Under the pieces are notes generated by a model. It was not told the DNA's origin. It worked only from the letters and a program-made list of their open reading frames with translations, and ran no database searches. DNA of 64,000 bases from Saccopteryx bilineata (lineage: Eukaryota; Chordata; Mammalia; Chiroptera; Emballonuridae). The translations under genes were made by a program, and so were the position numbers. Positions 34,448 through 45,512 of this stretch are shown here, in pieces (positions within the stretch are counted from its first letter, which is position 1; each line of letters starts with the position of its first letter). The stretch is taken from positions 117,947,033 to 118,011,032 of the forward strand of contig NC_089495.1 of the NCBI RefSeq assembly GCF_036850765.1, in the 5' to 3' direction.

Positions 34448-35141
34448 GCCTGACCAGGTGGTGGCGCAGTGGAAAGAGCAGGGGTCTTTTTGGCTGAAAG
34501 AGCCATGAATGCCACATATTTTAAATGTAATTCCATGAGAGCCATACAAGGACCGTGTACGTTACACATTATCCAATAAAAATTTAGTGTTGTCCCGGAG
34601 GACAGCTGTGATTGGCTCCAGCCACCCGCAACCATAAACATGAGCGGTAGGGAATGAATGGATTCTAATACATGAGAATGTTTTATATTTTTAACATTAT
34701 TTTTTTAATTAAAGATTTGTCTGCGAGCCAGATGCAGCCATCAAAAGAGCCACATCGGGCTCGCGAGCCATAGGTTCCCGACCCCTGGGATAGAGCATCG
34801 GACTGGGATGCGGAGGACCCAGGTTCAAGACCCCAAGGTCGCCAGCTTGAATGTGGGCTCTCTGGTTTGAGCAAAGCTCACCAGCTTGGACCCAAGGTCG
34901 CTGGCTTGAGCAAGGGGTTACTCAGTCTGCTGAAGGCCCACGGTCAAGGCACATATGAGAAAGCAATCAATGAACAACTAAGGTGTCGCAATGAAAAACT
35001 GATGATTGATGCTTTTCATCTCTCTCTGTTCTTGTCTGTCTGTCCCTATCTATCTTTCTCTCTGACTCTCTCTCTGTCTCTGTAAAAAACAAAAAACCAA
35101 CCAAACAAAAAAACCCCCAAAAAACAAAAATGAAAACAAAA
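34448..35141 (+). mobile_element. Bat SINE, type B, in L1, itself split by a hAT element
   Basis: The gcctgaccaggtggtggcgc head is interrupted at 34479. The rest resumes with 'ggatagagcatcggactggg' and ends in a CT-rich and A-rich tail. The L1 target tgggcaaagg is repeated at 34438-34447 and 35142-35151. Confidence 0.92.
34479..34787. mobile_element. Non-autonomous hAT-like DNA transposon with 8-bp target duplication
   Basis: The 309-bp element starts caggggtctttttggctg and ends gttcccgacccctg. The SINE target ggaaagag (34471-34478) is repeated as ggatagag (34788-34795). The interior carries 'ctgtgattggctccagccac' and 'gagccacatcgggctcgcgagcc'. It differs in sequence from the two other hAT families in the window, sharing only the CAGGGGTC-type end. 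Confidence 0.93.
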
Positions 35142-36030
35142 ATGGGCAAAGGACCTGAATAGACATTTCTCCAAAGAGGACATATGATGGCCAATAGACA
35201 TATGAAAGATGCTCAATGTCACACTAATTATCAGGGAGATGCAAATTAAAACCACAAGGAGATATCACCTCACACCCATCTTAATGGCTATTATCAATAA
35301 ACACACAAATAACATACATGTTGGCAAGGATGCAGATTGGTGTAGCTGCTATGGAAAACAGTATGGAGTTTTCTCAAAAAAATTAAAAATGAAAATTTGA
35401 CCCAGTGATTCTACTTCTAGGAATATATCCAAAGAAACCCAAAACAGTACTCTGAAAGAATACATGCACCCCTATGCTCTTTGCAATGTTATTTATAATA
35501 ACCAAGGTTTGGAAGCAGCTCGGATGTCCATCAGTAGATAAGTGAATAAAAAAATCTGTGGTACATTTACACAATGGAATACTACTCAGCCAGAAAAAAT
35601 GAAATCTTGTGGCAGCATGGATGGACCTAGATGGCATTATGCTAAGTGAAATAAGTCAGAGAAAGTAAATACCATATAATTTCACTTATATGTGGAATCT
35701 AAAGAACAATATAAATGAACAAAGTGTAGAGAACAGCTGAAAGTTCCTAGATGGGAGGGTGTTGGAGGACTGGGTGAAAAAGATGGATAGAGAAGTACAG
35801 ATTTGTAGCTACAAAATAGACATTGGAGTGTAAAGTGCAGCACTGGAAATACAAGTGATAATATTTTAATAACCATGGATGGGCCAGCTGGATAACTGGA
35901 AATATCGGGGAACACTTTGTAAAGTATAAATTGCCTAACCACCATGCTGTACACCTGAAACTAATACAAAAATAACATTGAATGTAAACTGCAATTGAAA
36001 AAAATTAAAAACTAAAAAAAGGAAAAGAAA

Positions 36031-36724
36031 CATTGACTTGAGAAAGCGATTTTAACGAATCGGTATGCTTCCTCTCTGGCACAGATATGGTTAAGTATTA
36101 CAGCGAGTTCAGGGATTTGGGAGCTGATCAGGGAAATGATATGACCACAAGGTGGCAATAGCACACAATGAGATTTATTTGGGTGGTGTTTTGAGAAATT
36201 TGCCCTGAGATGTGGAGAGATGGATGGAAAGTAATCTCTAACCATGAGAACTTCCAGAGACAATGGTATGGGGACACCACCCCAAATAGAAAGCATGCCA
36301 AGGAACTTTTGGGGAGAGAGAGGTGATGTCACTCTGCAGCATGCTGGGGAGTCTCTGGGTCAGAAAAACTCTGAAGGCAGCAGTGACTTGTGGTTTTATA
36401 GTCTCAGGTTTGTTTATCTAAGGCTAACTCATGTTGGGTGTACATTTGTGGGATATGCAAAGCAGGCAGGCTCTAAAAAGTATCCTTATTTGAGATTTTA
36501 TACATATGTTTTTCTTTTCTTTTTTTCCCTCAAGTGAGAGACAGACTCCTGCATGTGCCCCAACCAGGATCCTCCTGACAACCCTGTCTGGGGCTGATAC
36601 TCTGCCCATCTGGGCCATACTCATAACTGAGCTATTTTTAGTGCCTGAGATGGAGCCTCCACAGAGCCATCCTCAGCACCTGGGGCCAATGCACTCAAAC
36701 CAATAGAGCCATGGCTGTGGGAGG

Positions 36725-36761
<37 letters not shown>

Positions 36762-37040
36762 GGAAAGGGGAAGGGTGGAGAAGCAGATGGCTGCTTCTAC
36801 TGTGTGCCCTGACTGGGAATCAAACCCAGGACATCCACATACTGGGCTGACGCTCTACCACTGAGCCAACTCTCCAGGGCCTGAGCTATATTTAAAACAA
36901 TTGGATATGGCAGAATTTAAGTTTGGTACCGATAAGCTTTTGAGATAATGGTCCTGGCCCACATGAGAAGTGAACAGTATAGGGCCAATGTACAGGGCCA
37001 TCTTTGGCTCCTTTGTCACAAGTATAAGTTACATCCTATA
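36031..37040 (-). mobile_element. Possible ERV LTR, minus strand, with a SINE inside
   Basis: The minus strand carries CCCAAATAAATCTCATTGTG (a polyadenylation-type signal and downstream sequence) near 36170. LTR-like unique sequence extends on both sides of the SINE at 36520-36881. The ends are not resolved. Confidence 0.35.
36520..36881 (-). mobile_element. Bat SINE, type A, minus strand, diverged
   Basis: Poly-T, 'gtgagagacagactcctgcatg', 'gctactctgcc'-type body, a (GA)n run at 36729-36758, and 'gctctaccactgagccaact' (the reverse of the head). Confidence 0.85.
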
Positions 37041-37048
37041 ATTCAGTC

Positions 37049-37052
<4 letters not shown>

Positions 37053-37087
<35 letters not shown>

Positions 37088-37378
37088 CAGAGACAGAGAG
37101 AGGGACAAACAGGGACAGACAGGAAGGGAGAGATGAGAAGCATCAATTTGTTGCAGCACCTTAGTTGTTCATTGATTGCTTTCTCATATGTGCCTTGACC
37201 AGGGGGTTTACAACAGACCAAGTGACCCCTCGCTGAATCCAGTGACCTTAGGCTCAAGCTGGTGAGCCTTGCTCAAACCAGATGAGCCTGTGCTCAAGCT
37301 GGCAACCTCAGGGTTTTGAACCTGGGTCCTCTGCATCCCAGTCCAATGCTCTATCCACTGCGCCACCACCTGGTCAGG
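37053..37378 (-). mobile_element. Bat SINE, type B, minus strand, (GT)n tail
   Basis: (GT)n at 37053-37086, then 'gacagagacagagagaggg', and it ends 'ccactgcgccaccacctggtcagg'. The flanks share ttcagtcag (37041-37049 and 37379-37387). Confidence 0.93.
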
Positions 37379-37981
37379 TTCAGTCAGCTTTTATTAAGTA
37401 CCTACTATGCTAGACAATGAGCTTACAACATTGAAGACGCAGTCCCTGACTTCAAGAGGCTTATGGTCCTGGAAGAGGGCTCCTTGGATGAAAGAGTGGG
37501 ATTTTGAAACAGTAGATAGAAAGCTGTTGATCTTTTATTCTTCATGGGTTTTCCTGACGTCATCAGAGTGCTTAACTCTTTAGCAGACTGGCACAAGATT
37601 TCTGGCAGAGCACATCAGTTTGCAGACAGGCAGTTGGAAAACTGTGCCTTAGAGCATGTTTTACAGTTTCCTTCTGTGTCTTGACTCATGCAGTTTTCTC
37701 TTCCTAAAATATTCCCAAACCCTGCCTATTAAAACTGAATCTAAATTTCAAGGGTAAATGCAAAAACTGCAAGAAAATCTTTCCTGATTTCCTTAACTGA
37801 AAATGTAACTGGGTTTTAACCAGAACTTTCTCTGGACTTATTGGATGACAGCCTGCTCTACCTTATGGCTACTAACCATTTGGTTTTTGTCAGTGTTCTT
37901 CTCTTGCTCTGTTGGGCAAAAATGTGTTTCAAGTATGAAACAAGCATGTTTAAATTTGCTCGCTTATATATATATATATTT
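37379..37981. other. Unique intergenic sequence
   Basis: No recognised element or gene. A (TA)n run lies at 37966-37979. Confidence 0.5.
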
Positions 37982-38000
37982 TGCATTGGCCTGGTCAGCG

Positions 38001-38040
<40 letters not shown>

Positions 38041-38501
38041 TCTGTAGAAGGCTGCAGGTGCTTGCCCTCAGGGTAGCAGATTGCAAATTGTGACTGCCTT
38101 CTTACTTGGGAGGGGCCATTGTTTGCTATTATTTGCTGGAGAAGGGGTTCCCCCAGCCTGTTTGGAGAGTGCAGAGAGAGAGAGAGCAGAGAGAACAGAG
38201 AGAGCGAGCGCTGAGGGGTTTGGGAGCCCTGGTATTTCAGCCCAGCCTGTCTGACTAAGGACTGCTGAGGCTGGTAGGGGGAGCCTAGGAGTCCAGAGGG
38301 AGAGTCCAGAGAATCAGTCAGGGCTTTAGGAGCCCTGAGTGAGACGGAAGCGATCTTCCCTGCCTGTTTGCTCACCCGCCATTATGAGACTCTAATAAAC
38401 GGAATGGCCCACCATTTTCTGGTTCCATAGCTTCTTTACCATCTGCTCAAATCCAATGAGAACCTGCATATTCACAATGGCAGCGGCCACTGGCCTTACA
38501 C
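37982..38501 (+). mobile_element. LTR of the ERV-L/S-like family, solo or truncated
   Basis: It contains a (GT)n at 38003-38038, a promoter-proximal GAGA-rich stretch, AATAAACGG near 38394, then 'ggcccaccattttctggttcc', 'ctttaccatctgctcaaatccaatg', and ends 'ccactggccttaca' at 38501. The 3' third matches the LTRs at 12878-13290 and 54217-54862. The 5' end is uncertain. Confidence 0.65.
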
Positions 38502-38834
38502 GCTCTCATTAATAAAATAAAAATGAATAAATAAAATATAAATATCAGTTCATCTGAATTACTCTCCTGAGGAGAGAACATACTTCCCTTCTCCCTTGAG
38601 AGGGGAGAAACCAGAAGAATACGAGGGAAAGGAGCCAGCAGGGTTAACTGAGTCAGCCAGTTATAAATTAACTACATCCCATAGTTATCTAAATGGTTGC
38701 TTGGAGCCGCTTGCAACACAAAGCAAGAAAAGGATCTGTATGTAGCCACGGCCAGTGATCTGGAAACCCCTTCCTCCTCGCTGACCCCATTGAAACTCCC
38801 CTCCCCTCTCCTTGAGTCCTGGGAAACCTTAAAC

Positions 38835-39158
38835 CAGGGGTCCCCAAACTTTTTACACAGGGGGCCAGTTCACTGTCCCTCAGACCGTTGGAAGGCCGGA
38901 CTATAAAAAAAACTATGAACAAATCCCTATGCACACTGCACATATCTTATTTTAAAGTAAAAAAAAACAAACAGGAACAAATACAATATTTAAAATAACA
39001 AGTAAATTTAAATAAACAAACTGACCAGTATTTCAATGGGAACTATGCTCCTCTCGCTGACCACCAATGAAAGAGGTGCCCCTTCTGGAAGTGTGGCGGG
39101 GCCGGATAAATGGCCTCAGGGGGCCGCATGCGGCCCGCAGGCTGTTTGGGGACCCCTG
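38835..39158. mobile_element. hAT-like DNA transposon inside the 5' LTR
   Basis: The 324-bp element has inverted ends caggggtccccaaac (left) and gtttggggacccctg (right). The target duplication is ccttaaac (38827-38834) and ctttaaac (39159-39166). The 3' LTR lacks it (cf. 43793), which proves insertion after the provirus. Same family as 25939-26310. Confidence 0.97.
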
Positions 39159-39212
39159 CTTTAAACAAAGGAATCACGTGCCCATTGCTTAGGTACTGTA
39201 AAGGTATAAAAC

Positions 39213-39604
39213 TAAGGTGACCAATCGTCCTCCTGTAGGGAGGACAGTCCTTCTTTTGTAAGTTCTGCCCTCCCATGAAAAGTGTCCTCCTACAGGTCCT
39301 CCTTTTTGATAATGGAAGACTAATCTGTTAATGTCCATATTTGATTGATGCAGAGTCGATCCATTGCGTGTGATGTGACATACTTGTATCTAAATGAGTA
39401 CTTTTTTCTTACAATTATTATTAAAAATTAATAGGCAGGTAAGCATAATTACAACATAAAATATTACAAACGTTTTTATCATGCATTTATCATATTATAG
39501 TATATTATTGTTGCAATGAATAAAATGTTTCTTTTATTTACAATATTGTTTTCTTCCACTTATTTTTGTCCTCCTTTTCATTGTAAAAAAGTTGGCCACC
39601 TTAA
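39213..39604. mobile_element. Second DNA element inside the 5' LTR
   Basis: About 390 bp absent from the 3' LTR (cf. 43837-43845). The ends are inverted: taaggtgaccaa at the left, and ttggccaccttaa at the right. The interior has 'cgtcctcctgtagggagg', then AT-rich DNA and 'gtcctccttttcattg'. I do not see a clean target duplication. It could be a short inverted-repeat element of hAT or another type. Confidence 0.75.
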
Positions 39605-39757
39605 TATAACCCATAAGAAAACCTAATTTGGGGAGCTCATGCTATGGTGCTACTGGCCCCACGATGCTCTGCTGGCTATTAATAAACTCTCTTTCCTCTA
39701 TTAATTAAGCTGCCTGATTGTCTCCTCCATTGGGGTCATTTTCCTGCAACAGATTTC

Positions 39758-39775
39758 TGGTGCATTGGCTGGGAA
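39758..39775 (+). promoter_or_regulatory. Primer-binding site, tRNA-Gly type
   Basis: tggtgcattggctgggaa, 6 bp past the 5' LTR. It matches the 3' end of tRNA-Gly(GCC) (complement TGGTGCATTGGCCGGGAA) at 17 of 18 bases. Confidence 0.88.
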
Positions 39776-40466
39776 GCAAGGAGGAATAACGCCTGCGTTT
39801 GACAGACTTCAAATACCCCACTGGGAGCCCCCAAATTGCCCTGTAGATGTGCTTGCTGAGTGCACACCAGAGATTTCCCTGTGTGGATACCTCATAGGAT
39901 GGAATGGGGAAACCCCATCTGCTGGCCCCAGCAACAACCAGACAACAGAGGAATGAGAAACTGAGAACATGTCAGAGCCACGGTAAGGCATACTGGGCAC
40001 AGGGTAGCTAGCTGAGGTCCTGCCCCACTGGGCAGAAGGGAGGCCTGATCACCCTCAGGAGTAGTGACTGATCATCCTCCACAGGTTAGGAGTGTTGACT
40101 GATCACTCTCCACAGGACAGGTTAGGAGTGGTGACTCATCACCCTCCACAGGGGTGGGGAGGTTGTATGAAAGAGAGTGAGTGCGGAGTGAATGAGACAG
40201 ACACCAGGAGAGGGTTCCGACTCTCTCCCACAGGGCCGAAGTGAGTGTTGAGTCCCAAACCGCAGTTCTGTTAGGGCACCTTGTACAGCTAAGAGGCAGA
40301 ATTGCATGCTGATGGTTTATACCAGCCTGCCATAAACCAAGAGGGTCCGCTATCTCTGCGGGGGGAGCAGCTGGTGACAGACGAAGAGAGTGGCATCCCC
40401 TCCAAGTTTCCCTGCCTTATCCCCCATCCCTTCTTGTGGCATGACTGGTGTTTCTCTGAGAGGCAT

Positions 40467-41586
40467 ATGGGGGGTTCACAGGGAAAACCTACTCCCCTGA
40501 CCACAATGATTAAGAACTTTAAGAAAGGCTTCTCAGGGTATTACGGAGTTACTATGTCCCCAGGGAAATTGAGGAACTTGTGTGAACTGGAATGGCCCAC
40601 TTTTGGGGTGGGGTGGCCAGCGGGAGTTTGGATAGACCCCTCGTGCAGAAAGTGTGGCAGGTAGTTACTAGAGATCCAGGCCACTCCAACCAGTTTCCCT
40701 ACATAGACACCTGGCTCATGCTGGTATTGCAACCTCTCCCCTGGCTTAGAGGTCAGGCTTCCACTGTGTTGGTAGCAAAGGCAGGGAGCATTTCACCAAT
40801 CCTGGAGAGCAGCTGCCACCGCCAGTACCAGAAATCTTAACCCCTAGTGAAACAAAAGCAGCAAAAACTTTGGCTCCCCACCTTATGTACTGGTAAGTAC
40901 CTTCCATACCTGGCTCCCTGTCCACCCCAGAGACTGTGACTGATTCAGGCCCGTAATCCCCAGATCTATCAAGTCCCAGCATAAGCTCGCCTGAGCCAGA
41001 GGTGCCTCCCACTGCCCTGCTGGAACCAGGTCCAGGCTCTCCTCGCCTAGCTGGGAGGCTGCGCTCTAAGACAGTGCCCGGAGTGCAGATGCCTCTGAGA
41101 GAAGTGAGGAACACAATGATAAAGGAACAGGGGCACATAGTAGAACAGCAGGTGCTGCTGTACCAACCTTTCACCACCAACAACCTCCTCAATTGGAAGC
41201 ATCACATTCCCTCTGAAACAGAAAAGACTTAGGTCTTAATAGATCTCATGCAATCCATATTACAGACCGACAATCCTACATGGGCAGATTGCCATCAATT
41301 GCTCCTTTGTGTTCAACAAGGAGGATGAGTGCCGAATGAAGAAGAAAACTCAGCTCATAGTTGCTGCCCTTCAGCACAAGGGCATAGGAAAGCTTCCCCC
41401 ATTTGAAAATGGAAAGAAAGTCAGGCAGGATCCCCTTGCGGCATGATAAGTGTGCCATCTGCCGGGGAACAGGTCAGTGGAAAAATGAATGTCCCAACAG
41501 GGACAAAGGGGAGGCGTGCTTGCCACCTGCCCCCAGCAGGGAAAATGCACTGTTCAACATAGCTAAAGAATCCCCCTTAGACTGAA
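40467..41586 (+). pseudogene. gag remnant of the gamma-like provirus
   Basis: The ATG at 40467 gives MGGSQGKPTPLTTMIKNF, a gammaretroviral matrix start with the myristoylation glycine at position 2. The frame stops near 40664. A proline-rich segment and a short capsid start (MPLREVR, YQPFTTNNLLNW) lie near 41090-41200. Most of the capsid is then missing. A nucleocapsid zinc knuckle (CAICRGTGQWKNEC) lies near 41450, with Q where the zinc-binding His is expected. Frame changes separate these parts. Confidence 0.88.
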
Positions 41587-41599
41587 AGTAACCAGACAC

Positions 41600-42960
41600 A
41601 GAGGCCCCCAATGAGTCTATAGTCCATATAATGGTAGGGGGCCAACAGATGGACTTCCTGAATGATACAGGGATTGCACACTCAGTGGTGACCCGGCCAG
41701 TAGTGCTGCTTTCCACCCATAGAGTAGACATTGTACGAGCCACAGGAAAACAGGCAGAAGAGGCATTCTGCCTGCCCCGTAAATGTCCTATAGAAGGTCA
41801 TGAGGTTATGTATCAGGTTTTGTACATGCCTGACTGTCCAGTGCCCTTGCTAGGGCGCAATCTGCTAAGCAAACTAAGGGCTACTACATCTTTTGCTGAC
41901 AGTGGCCAACTAGACTTACAGGTGCCAAAGCCTAGGCTTGTTCTAACTCTAACCATCCCCAGAGAGGAGGAGTGGAGGATTTTTGCTTCCAAGCCTGGGA
42001 TGCTTCCCAGCCAGAGATTGACTCAGAAATGGCCTGGAGTATGGGCTGAGGATAATACTTCAAGGTTCGCAATATACCAAGTGCCAGTGTGGTTAGAGTT
42101 AAAGCCTGGGACACTGCCTGTCAGCCAGAAACAATACCCAATTCCCAGAGAAGCCTTGGAAGGAATCCAGGTGCATTTACAGAGGTTCAAGGAGCACGAC
42201 ATTATTATCCTGTGTCAGTCACCCTGGAATACTCCTTTGCTCCCCATCAGAAAACTGGGAACCAATGATTACTGGCCAGTACAGGACTTGAGAGTAGTCA
42301 ATGAGGCAGCAGTGACTCTATACCCGACAGTACCAAACCCCTACACTCTCCTAAGCCTCCTCCCTGCCCAAGTCTCCTGGTTCACTTGCTTGGACTTGAA
42401 AGAAGCCTTCTTCAGTATCAGACTGGTTCCTGAAAGCTGGGAGCTGTTTGCCTTCCAATGGGAGGGCCTGCCTACAGGGACAAAGGGGGAGTACACCGGG
42501 CTAGGCTCCCATAAGGACTCAAGAACCCCCCCACACCATCTTTAGGGAGGTCCTCCCTCAGGACCTCAGCTGTTTTCTGCATAGGACATTGGATGTATCC
42601 TCCTTCAGTATATGGATGATCTGTTGCTAGGTCACGAGACTCTCCAAGAATGTGCTGGAGGAACAGACGCGCTTCTACACCATCTAGAGAAGAATGGATA
42701 CAAGGTCTCAAAGAAGATGGCCCAGATCTGCCAAAGGAGATCAGGTGTGGGTCAAGGATTGGAATCCAGCTCCCTTACGATCCAGGTGGAAAGACCTTAC
42801 ACCGTGATCCTGACCACTTCTACTGCTGCTGAGGTAGAAGGCATACCTGCCTGGATTCACCACAGCTGGCTGAAGCCTGCATCTCCTGTGGAGATGCCCT
42901 CATGGAAAGCAGATACTTACCCCACCAACCCTTATAAGTTGACCCTGAAAAGGACAACAC
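41600..42960 (+). pseudogene. pro-pol remnant of the gamma-like provirus
   Basis: The open frame at 41631-42545 carries protease (active-site DTG in LNDTGIAHSVV, a GRNLLSKL flap region) and the RT fingers and palm (TCLDLKEAFFSI motif A). The frame then shifts near 42480. YMDDLLLGHE (motif C) lies at about 42612. At about 42732 RT sequence jumps directly to the integrase C-terminal domain (VEGIPAWIHHSWLKP near 42835). The RT thumb, RNase H and catalytic integrase core are therefore lost in one deletion. Confidence 0.9.
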
Positions 42961-42989
42961 GCCCTGCTCCAGCCACAAACCAGGAGCTG

Positions 42990-43376
42990 GCTGGTCCATG
43001 TACAACTGAAACCTGAGAAACCTTGCCATGGGGCTACTTATAATTGGACTCTGGGGAGGGAGAATAGGGCAGAGAACTGCAAACTGTGTATCTATGTCAC
43101 CAAGGAAGGTCAAAAGGTCTCCACCACCTTGCTTTTCTATAGTTTCTGCAAGGGTAAGGGGGAACTCAGAAAGGGACCTGTTACCTATAATCACACTCAA
43201 TATCCAGTGTGTAACCCAGGATATAACCAGCCCTATGTCTGTTATAATCCTACAGATCCTCCTACCACAATAGTATTTGAAGTAAAAATAGTGGCAGAAG
43301 GATGGGGAAAATGGATAGGACCAACAATAGCCCAGACCAAAGTTAAAGAAAACCCGTCAAGTTACACTGAGGTTTG
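42990..43376 (+). pseudogene. env remnant of the gamma-like provirus
   Basis: A short stretch read in two frames includes VTYNHTQYPVCNPGYNQPY and TDPPTTIVFEVKI, similar in style to the N-terminal part of a gammaretroviral surface glycoprotein. It has no transmembrane subunit and no continuous frame. It is a fragment only. Confidence 0.7.
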
Positions 43377-43520
43377 ATGCATGTGCAGCCATAAGCCAGG
43401 TGCTGTGGGCAGAGGGAAGGAACTACAGGCCTCTCAGCTGGGAGAGAAGCTACAGGGTAGAAGAAAAGTATATGTATGCCAAGAATATGAGACTCCAGCA
43501 TAGAAGGAATTTCTAGTCTC

Positions 43521-43531
43521 AAAGGGGGGAA
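43521..43531 (+). promoter_or_regulatory. Polypurine tract of the gamma-like provirus
   Basis: aaaggggggaa directly before the 3' LTR, the usual site of plus-strand priming. Confidence 0.85.
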
Positions 43532-43985
43532 TGAGGAAAAAGCAAGCCTCTCTTCTCCCTTGAGAGGGGAGAAACCAGAAGAATACGAGGGAAAGGAGCC
43601 AGCAGGGATAACTGAGTCAGCCAGTTATAAATTAACTACATCCCATAGTTCTCTAAATGGTTGCTTGCAGCCACTTGCAACACAAAGCAAGAAAAGGATC
43701 TGTATGTAACTATGACCAGTGACCTGTAAATCCCTTCCCCCTTGCTGACCCCACTGAAACTCCCCCTCCTCTCTCTTTGAGTCCTGGGAAACCTTAAACA
43801 AAGGAATCATGTACCCACTGCTTGGATACTGTAAAGGTAAATAACCTATCAGAAAATGTAATTTGGGTAGCTTGTACTTTGGTGCTACTAGCCCCACATG
43901 GTCTGCTGGCTACTAACAAATTCTCCTTCCTCTATTTATTGAGTTGTCTGAATGTCTCCTCCAACAGGGTCATTCTCTTACAACA
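43532..43985 (+). repeat. 3' LTR of the gamma-like provirus
   Basis: 454 bp starting tgaggaaaaagcaagcctc and ending tcttacaaca. It aligns to the 5' LTR throughout, apart from the two DNA elements and scattered substitutions; the divergence is clear to the eye, so the insertion is not recent. Confidence 0.93.
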
Positions 43986-43989
43986 CTCC

Positions 43990-44439
43990 AATTTAAGGTC
44001 TAACCATAGAACTAAAACAATTTAATTCTGATGAATTTATTTGAGCCAAACTGATGACAACTGCCAGGAAGTTAAGTATCATAGGTGATGGATACATGAA
44101 TTTACCAAAACTTCCAAACTGCCCTTTTGCTGTTCCACTTGTCTACCTGACCCCACCCTTACTTACTGGACTATCACTTCTGAAACAGAAAAGTTCTAGG
44201 AAGCTGGTCAGCCACCCCAAGGAGAAGCGTTCCAAGAAGCCAATATTGTAAAACTACAGAAAGGAGCATACCAGAACTGCTGACGCAACACACAGTTGCT
44301 CAAAACTCTCCCTTAACCCTATAAAAAATTTGCCTCAGAATCTGTTTGGGTGCACTTCTCCCGGAGGAGTGCCCCGGCAGGTCTTTCTCCTCTAATAAAG
44401 CCTGCACACCTGGTTTTCGAGTGCTGTCTCATTCTTACA
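43990..44439 (+). mobile_element. Probable class I LTR next to the provirus
   Basis: It has 'ccctataaaaaatttgcctc' (TATA box), 'ctcctctaataaagcctgcacacc' (polyadenylation signal) and ends 'gtgctgtctcattcttaca' at 44439. The 5' end is uncertain, either near 44246 (tgtaaaactacag) or further left. Confidence 0.6.
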
Positions 44440-44954
44440 ATAGGATTGAGAAAATGCTCCAGAAAATGGCAGTTTTACCACTTATACATCAGAATCCAAG
44501 GGGAAGACATATGGGCATTACATGAAGCTCATTGGTGAGAGATTAGGGAGGCAGGAGAAAGCAAGGTGGTGAAATCCCTGGGATTGGATAAAAAGTAAAA
44601 TGATTAGACACATACCTATTAACTAACTACCTTCTCTTAAATAGGTGAGTATAGGATAACAAGTAAGACAGTAACAACAAGAATGAGGGGTTCTGTGGTC
44701 TCATGTTCTAGTGGGTGACTATGCATTGAGGGGTCTGGAACGGATAAATTACCCTGACATTCCAAAGGTGTGTGATAGGTGCAAAAAGATAATAGGTTCA
44801 GTTAGGGTAAAGACTGACCCTTGTCAAGAAAGACACCAGTGTGACTCACTTTTATTTAGGAGGTTTTAATTTTAGACCATCTTATTGTTGAAATCAGCAG
44901 GTAGCTAGATACTGATGGGGAAAGGGAGCAAAGGAGTTGGACATTATATTTAAT
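44440..44954. other. Unique or unassigned intergenic sequence
   Basis: No repeat ends or coding similarity recognised. It ends at the L1 target duplication. Confidence 0.4.
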
Positions 44955-45134
44955 AAAGCTGGGAGACATAGAAGAAGACAAGATGGTGATGGAATAGGCG
45001 GATGTATCAACTTCTACCTCCCAAAACCAAAGTGGATTACAAACTAATTTTAAGAACCATCACCTGGAAGAACCAACTTTGGACTAAACTAAGAGGAGTC
45101 TTCAACCAAGGAACACTGAAGAAGCCACACTGAG

Positions 45135-45512
45135 CCCTGGCCGGTTGGCTCAGTGGTAGAGCATCAGCCTGGTGTGCAGGAGTCCCAGGTTCGATTCCCA
45201 GCCAGGGCACACAAGGGAAGCGCCCATCTGCTTCTCTACCCCTCCCCCTCTCCTTCCTCTCTATCTCTCTCTTCCCCTCCCGCAGCCAGGGCTCCATTGG
45301 AGCAAAGTTGGCCCAGGCGCTGAGGATGGTTCTGTGGCCTCTGCCTCAGGCGCTAGAATGGCTCTGGTTGCAACAGAGCGATGCCCCAGATGGGCAGAGC
45401 ATCGCCCCCTAGTGGGTGTGCTGGGTGAATCCTGGTCGGGCTCATGCGGGAGTCTGTCTGACTGCCTCCCTGTTTCCACCTTCAGAAAAATACAAAAAAA
45501 AAACAAAAAACC
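45135..45512 (+). mobile_element. Bat SINE, type A, inside the L1 5' UTR
   Basis: ccctggccggttggctcagt head, the standard body, and a 'cttcagaaaaatac' tail. The target duplication ccacactgag lies at 45125-45134 and 45513-45522, so it is younger than the L1. Confidence 0.96.

Larger units (their letters stand above)
32100..36015 (+). mobile_element. Older L1, 5'-truncated, ORF2 to 3' end
   Basis: It starts inside ORF2 ('caacccaaaatttatgggacacagcaaaag') and runs through RT motifs in broken frames. 'agtcctggaccaggtggcc' lies near 32660 and 'gcagatgacatgatattatatt' (the ADDM motif) near 33350. The C-terminal region ends 'atggaatactactcagcc' near 35573, with an L1 3' UTR and A-rich tail to about 36015. 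It carries many more indels than the L1s at 18 kb and 45 kb and has a different 3' UTR, so it is an older subfamily. A SINE carrying a hAT element splits it at 34448-35141. Confidence 0.85.
38568..39751 (+). repeat. 5' LTR of the gamma-like provirus, enlarged by two DNA elements
   Basis: It starts tgaggagagaacatac and ends cctgcaaca. Without the insertions at 38835-39158 and about 39213-39604 it would be about 450 bp, like the 3' LTR (454 bp). A GC-rich 'gagtcctgggaaaccttaaac' region and 'aataaactctctttcc' (polyadenylation signal) are present. Confidence 0.92.
38568..43985 (+). mobile_element. Gammaretrovirus-like provirus, internally deleted
   Basis: Two LTRs in direct orientation (38568-39751 with insertions, and 43532-43985) are bracketed by the 4-bp target duplication ctcc (38564-38567 and 43986-43989), as expected of gammaretroviral integrases. 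A tRNA-Gly-like primer site and a polypurine tract are present. The internal region keeps a Gag start, a damaged zinc knuckle, protease, RT to the YMDD motif, the integrase C-terminus and a short env piece. Most of the capsid, RNase H and integrase core, and most of env are missing. Stops and frameshifts are numerous, so it is defective. Confidence 0.93.

Noticed and set aside
37841..38093. Small protein with a C/V repeat near 38000
   Set aside because: The repeat is translated (GT)n microsatellite within an LTR.
42990..43376. Functional env gene of the gamma-like provirus
   Set aside because: Only a short piece in two frames remains, with no transmembrane subunit.
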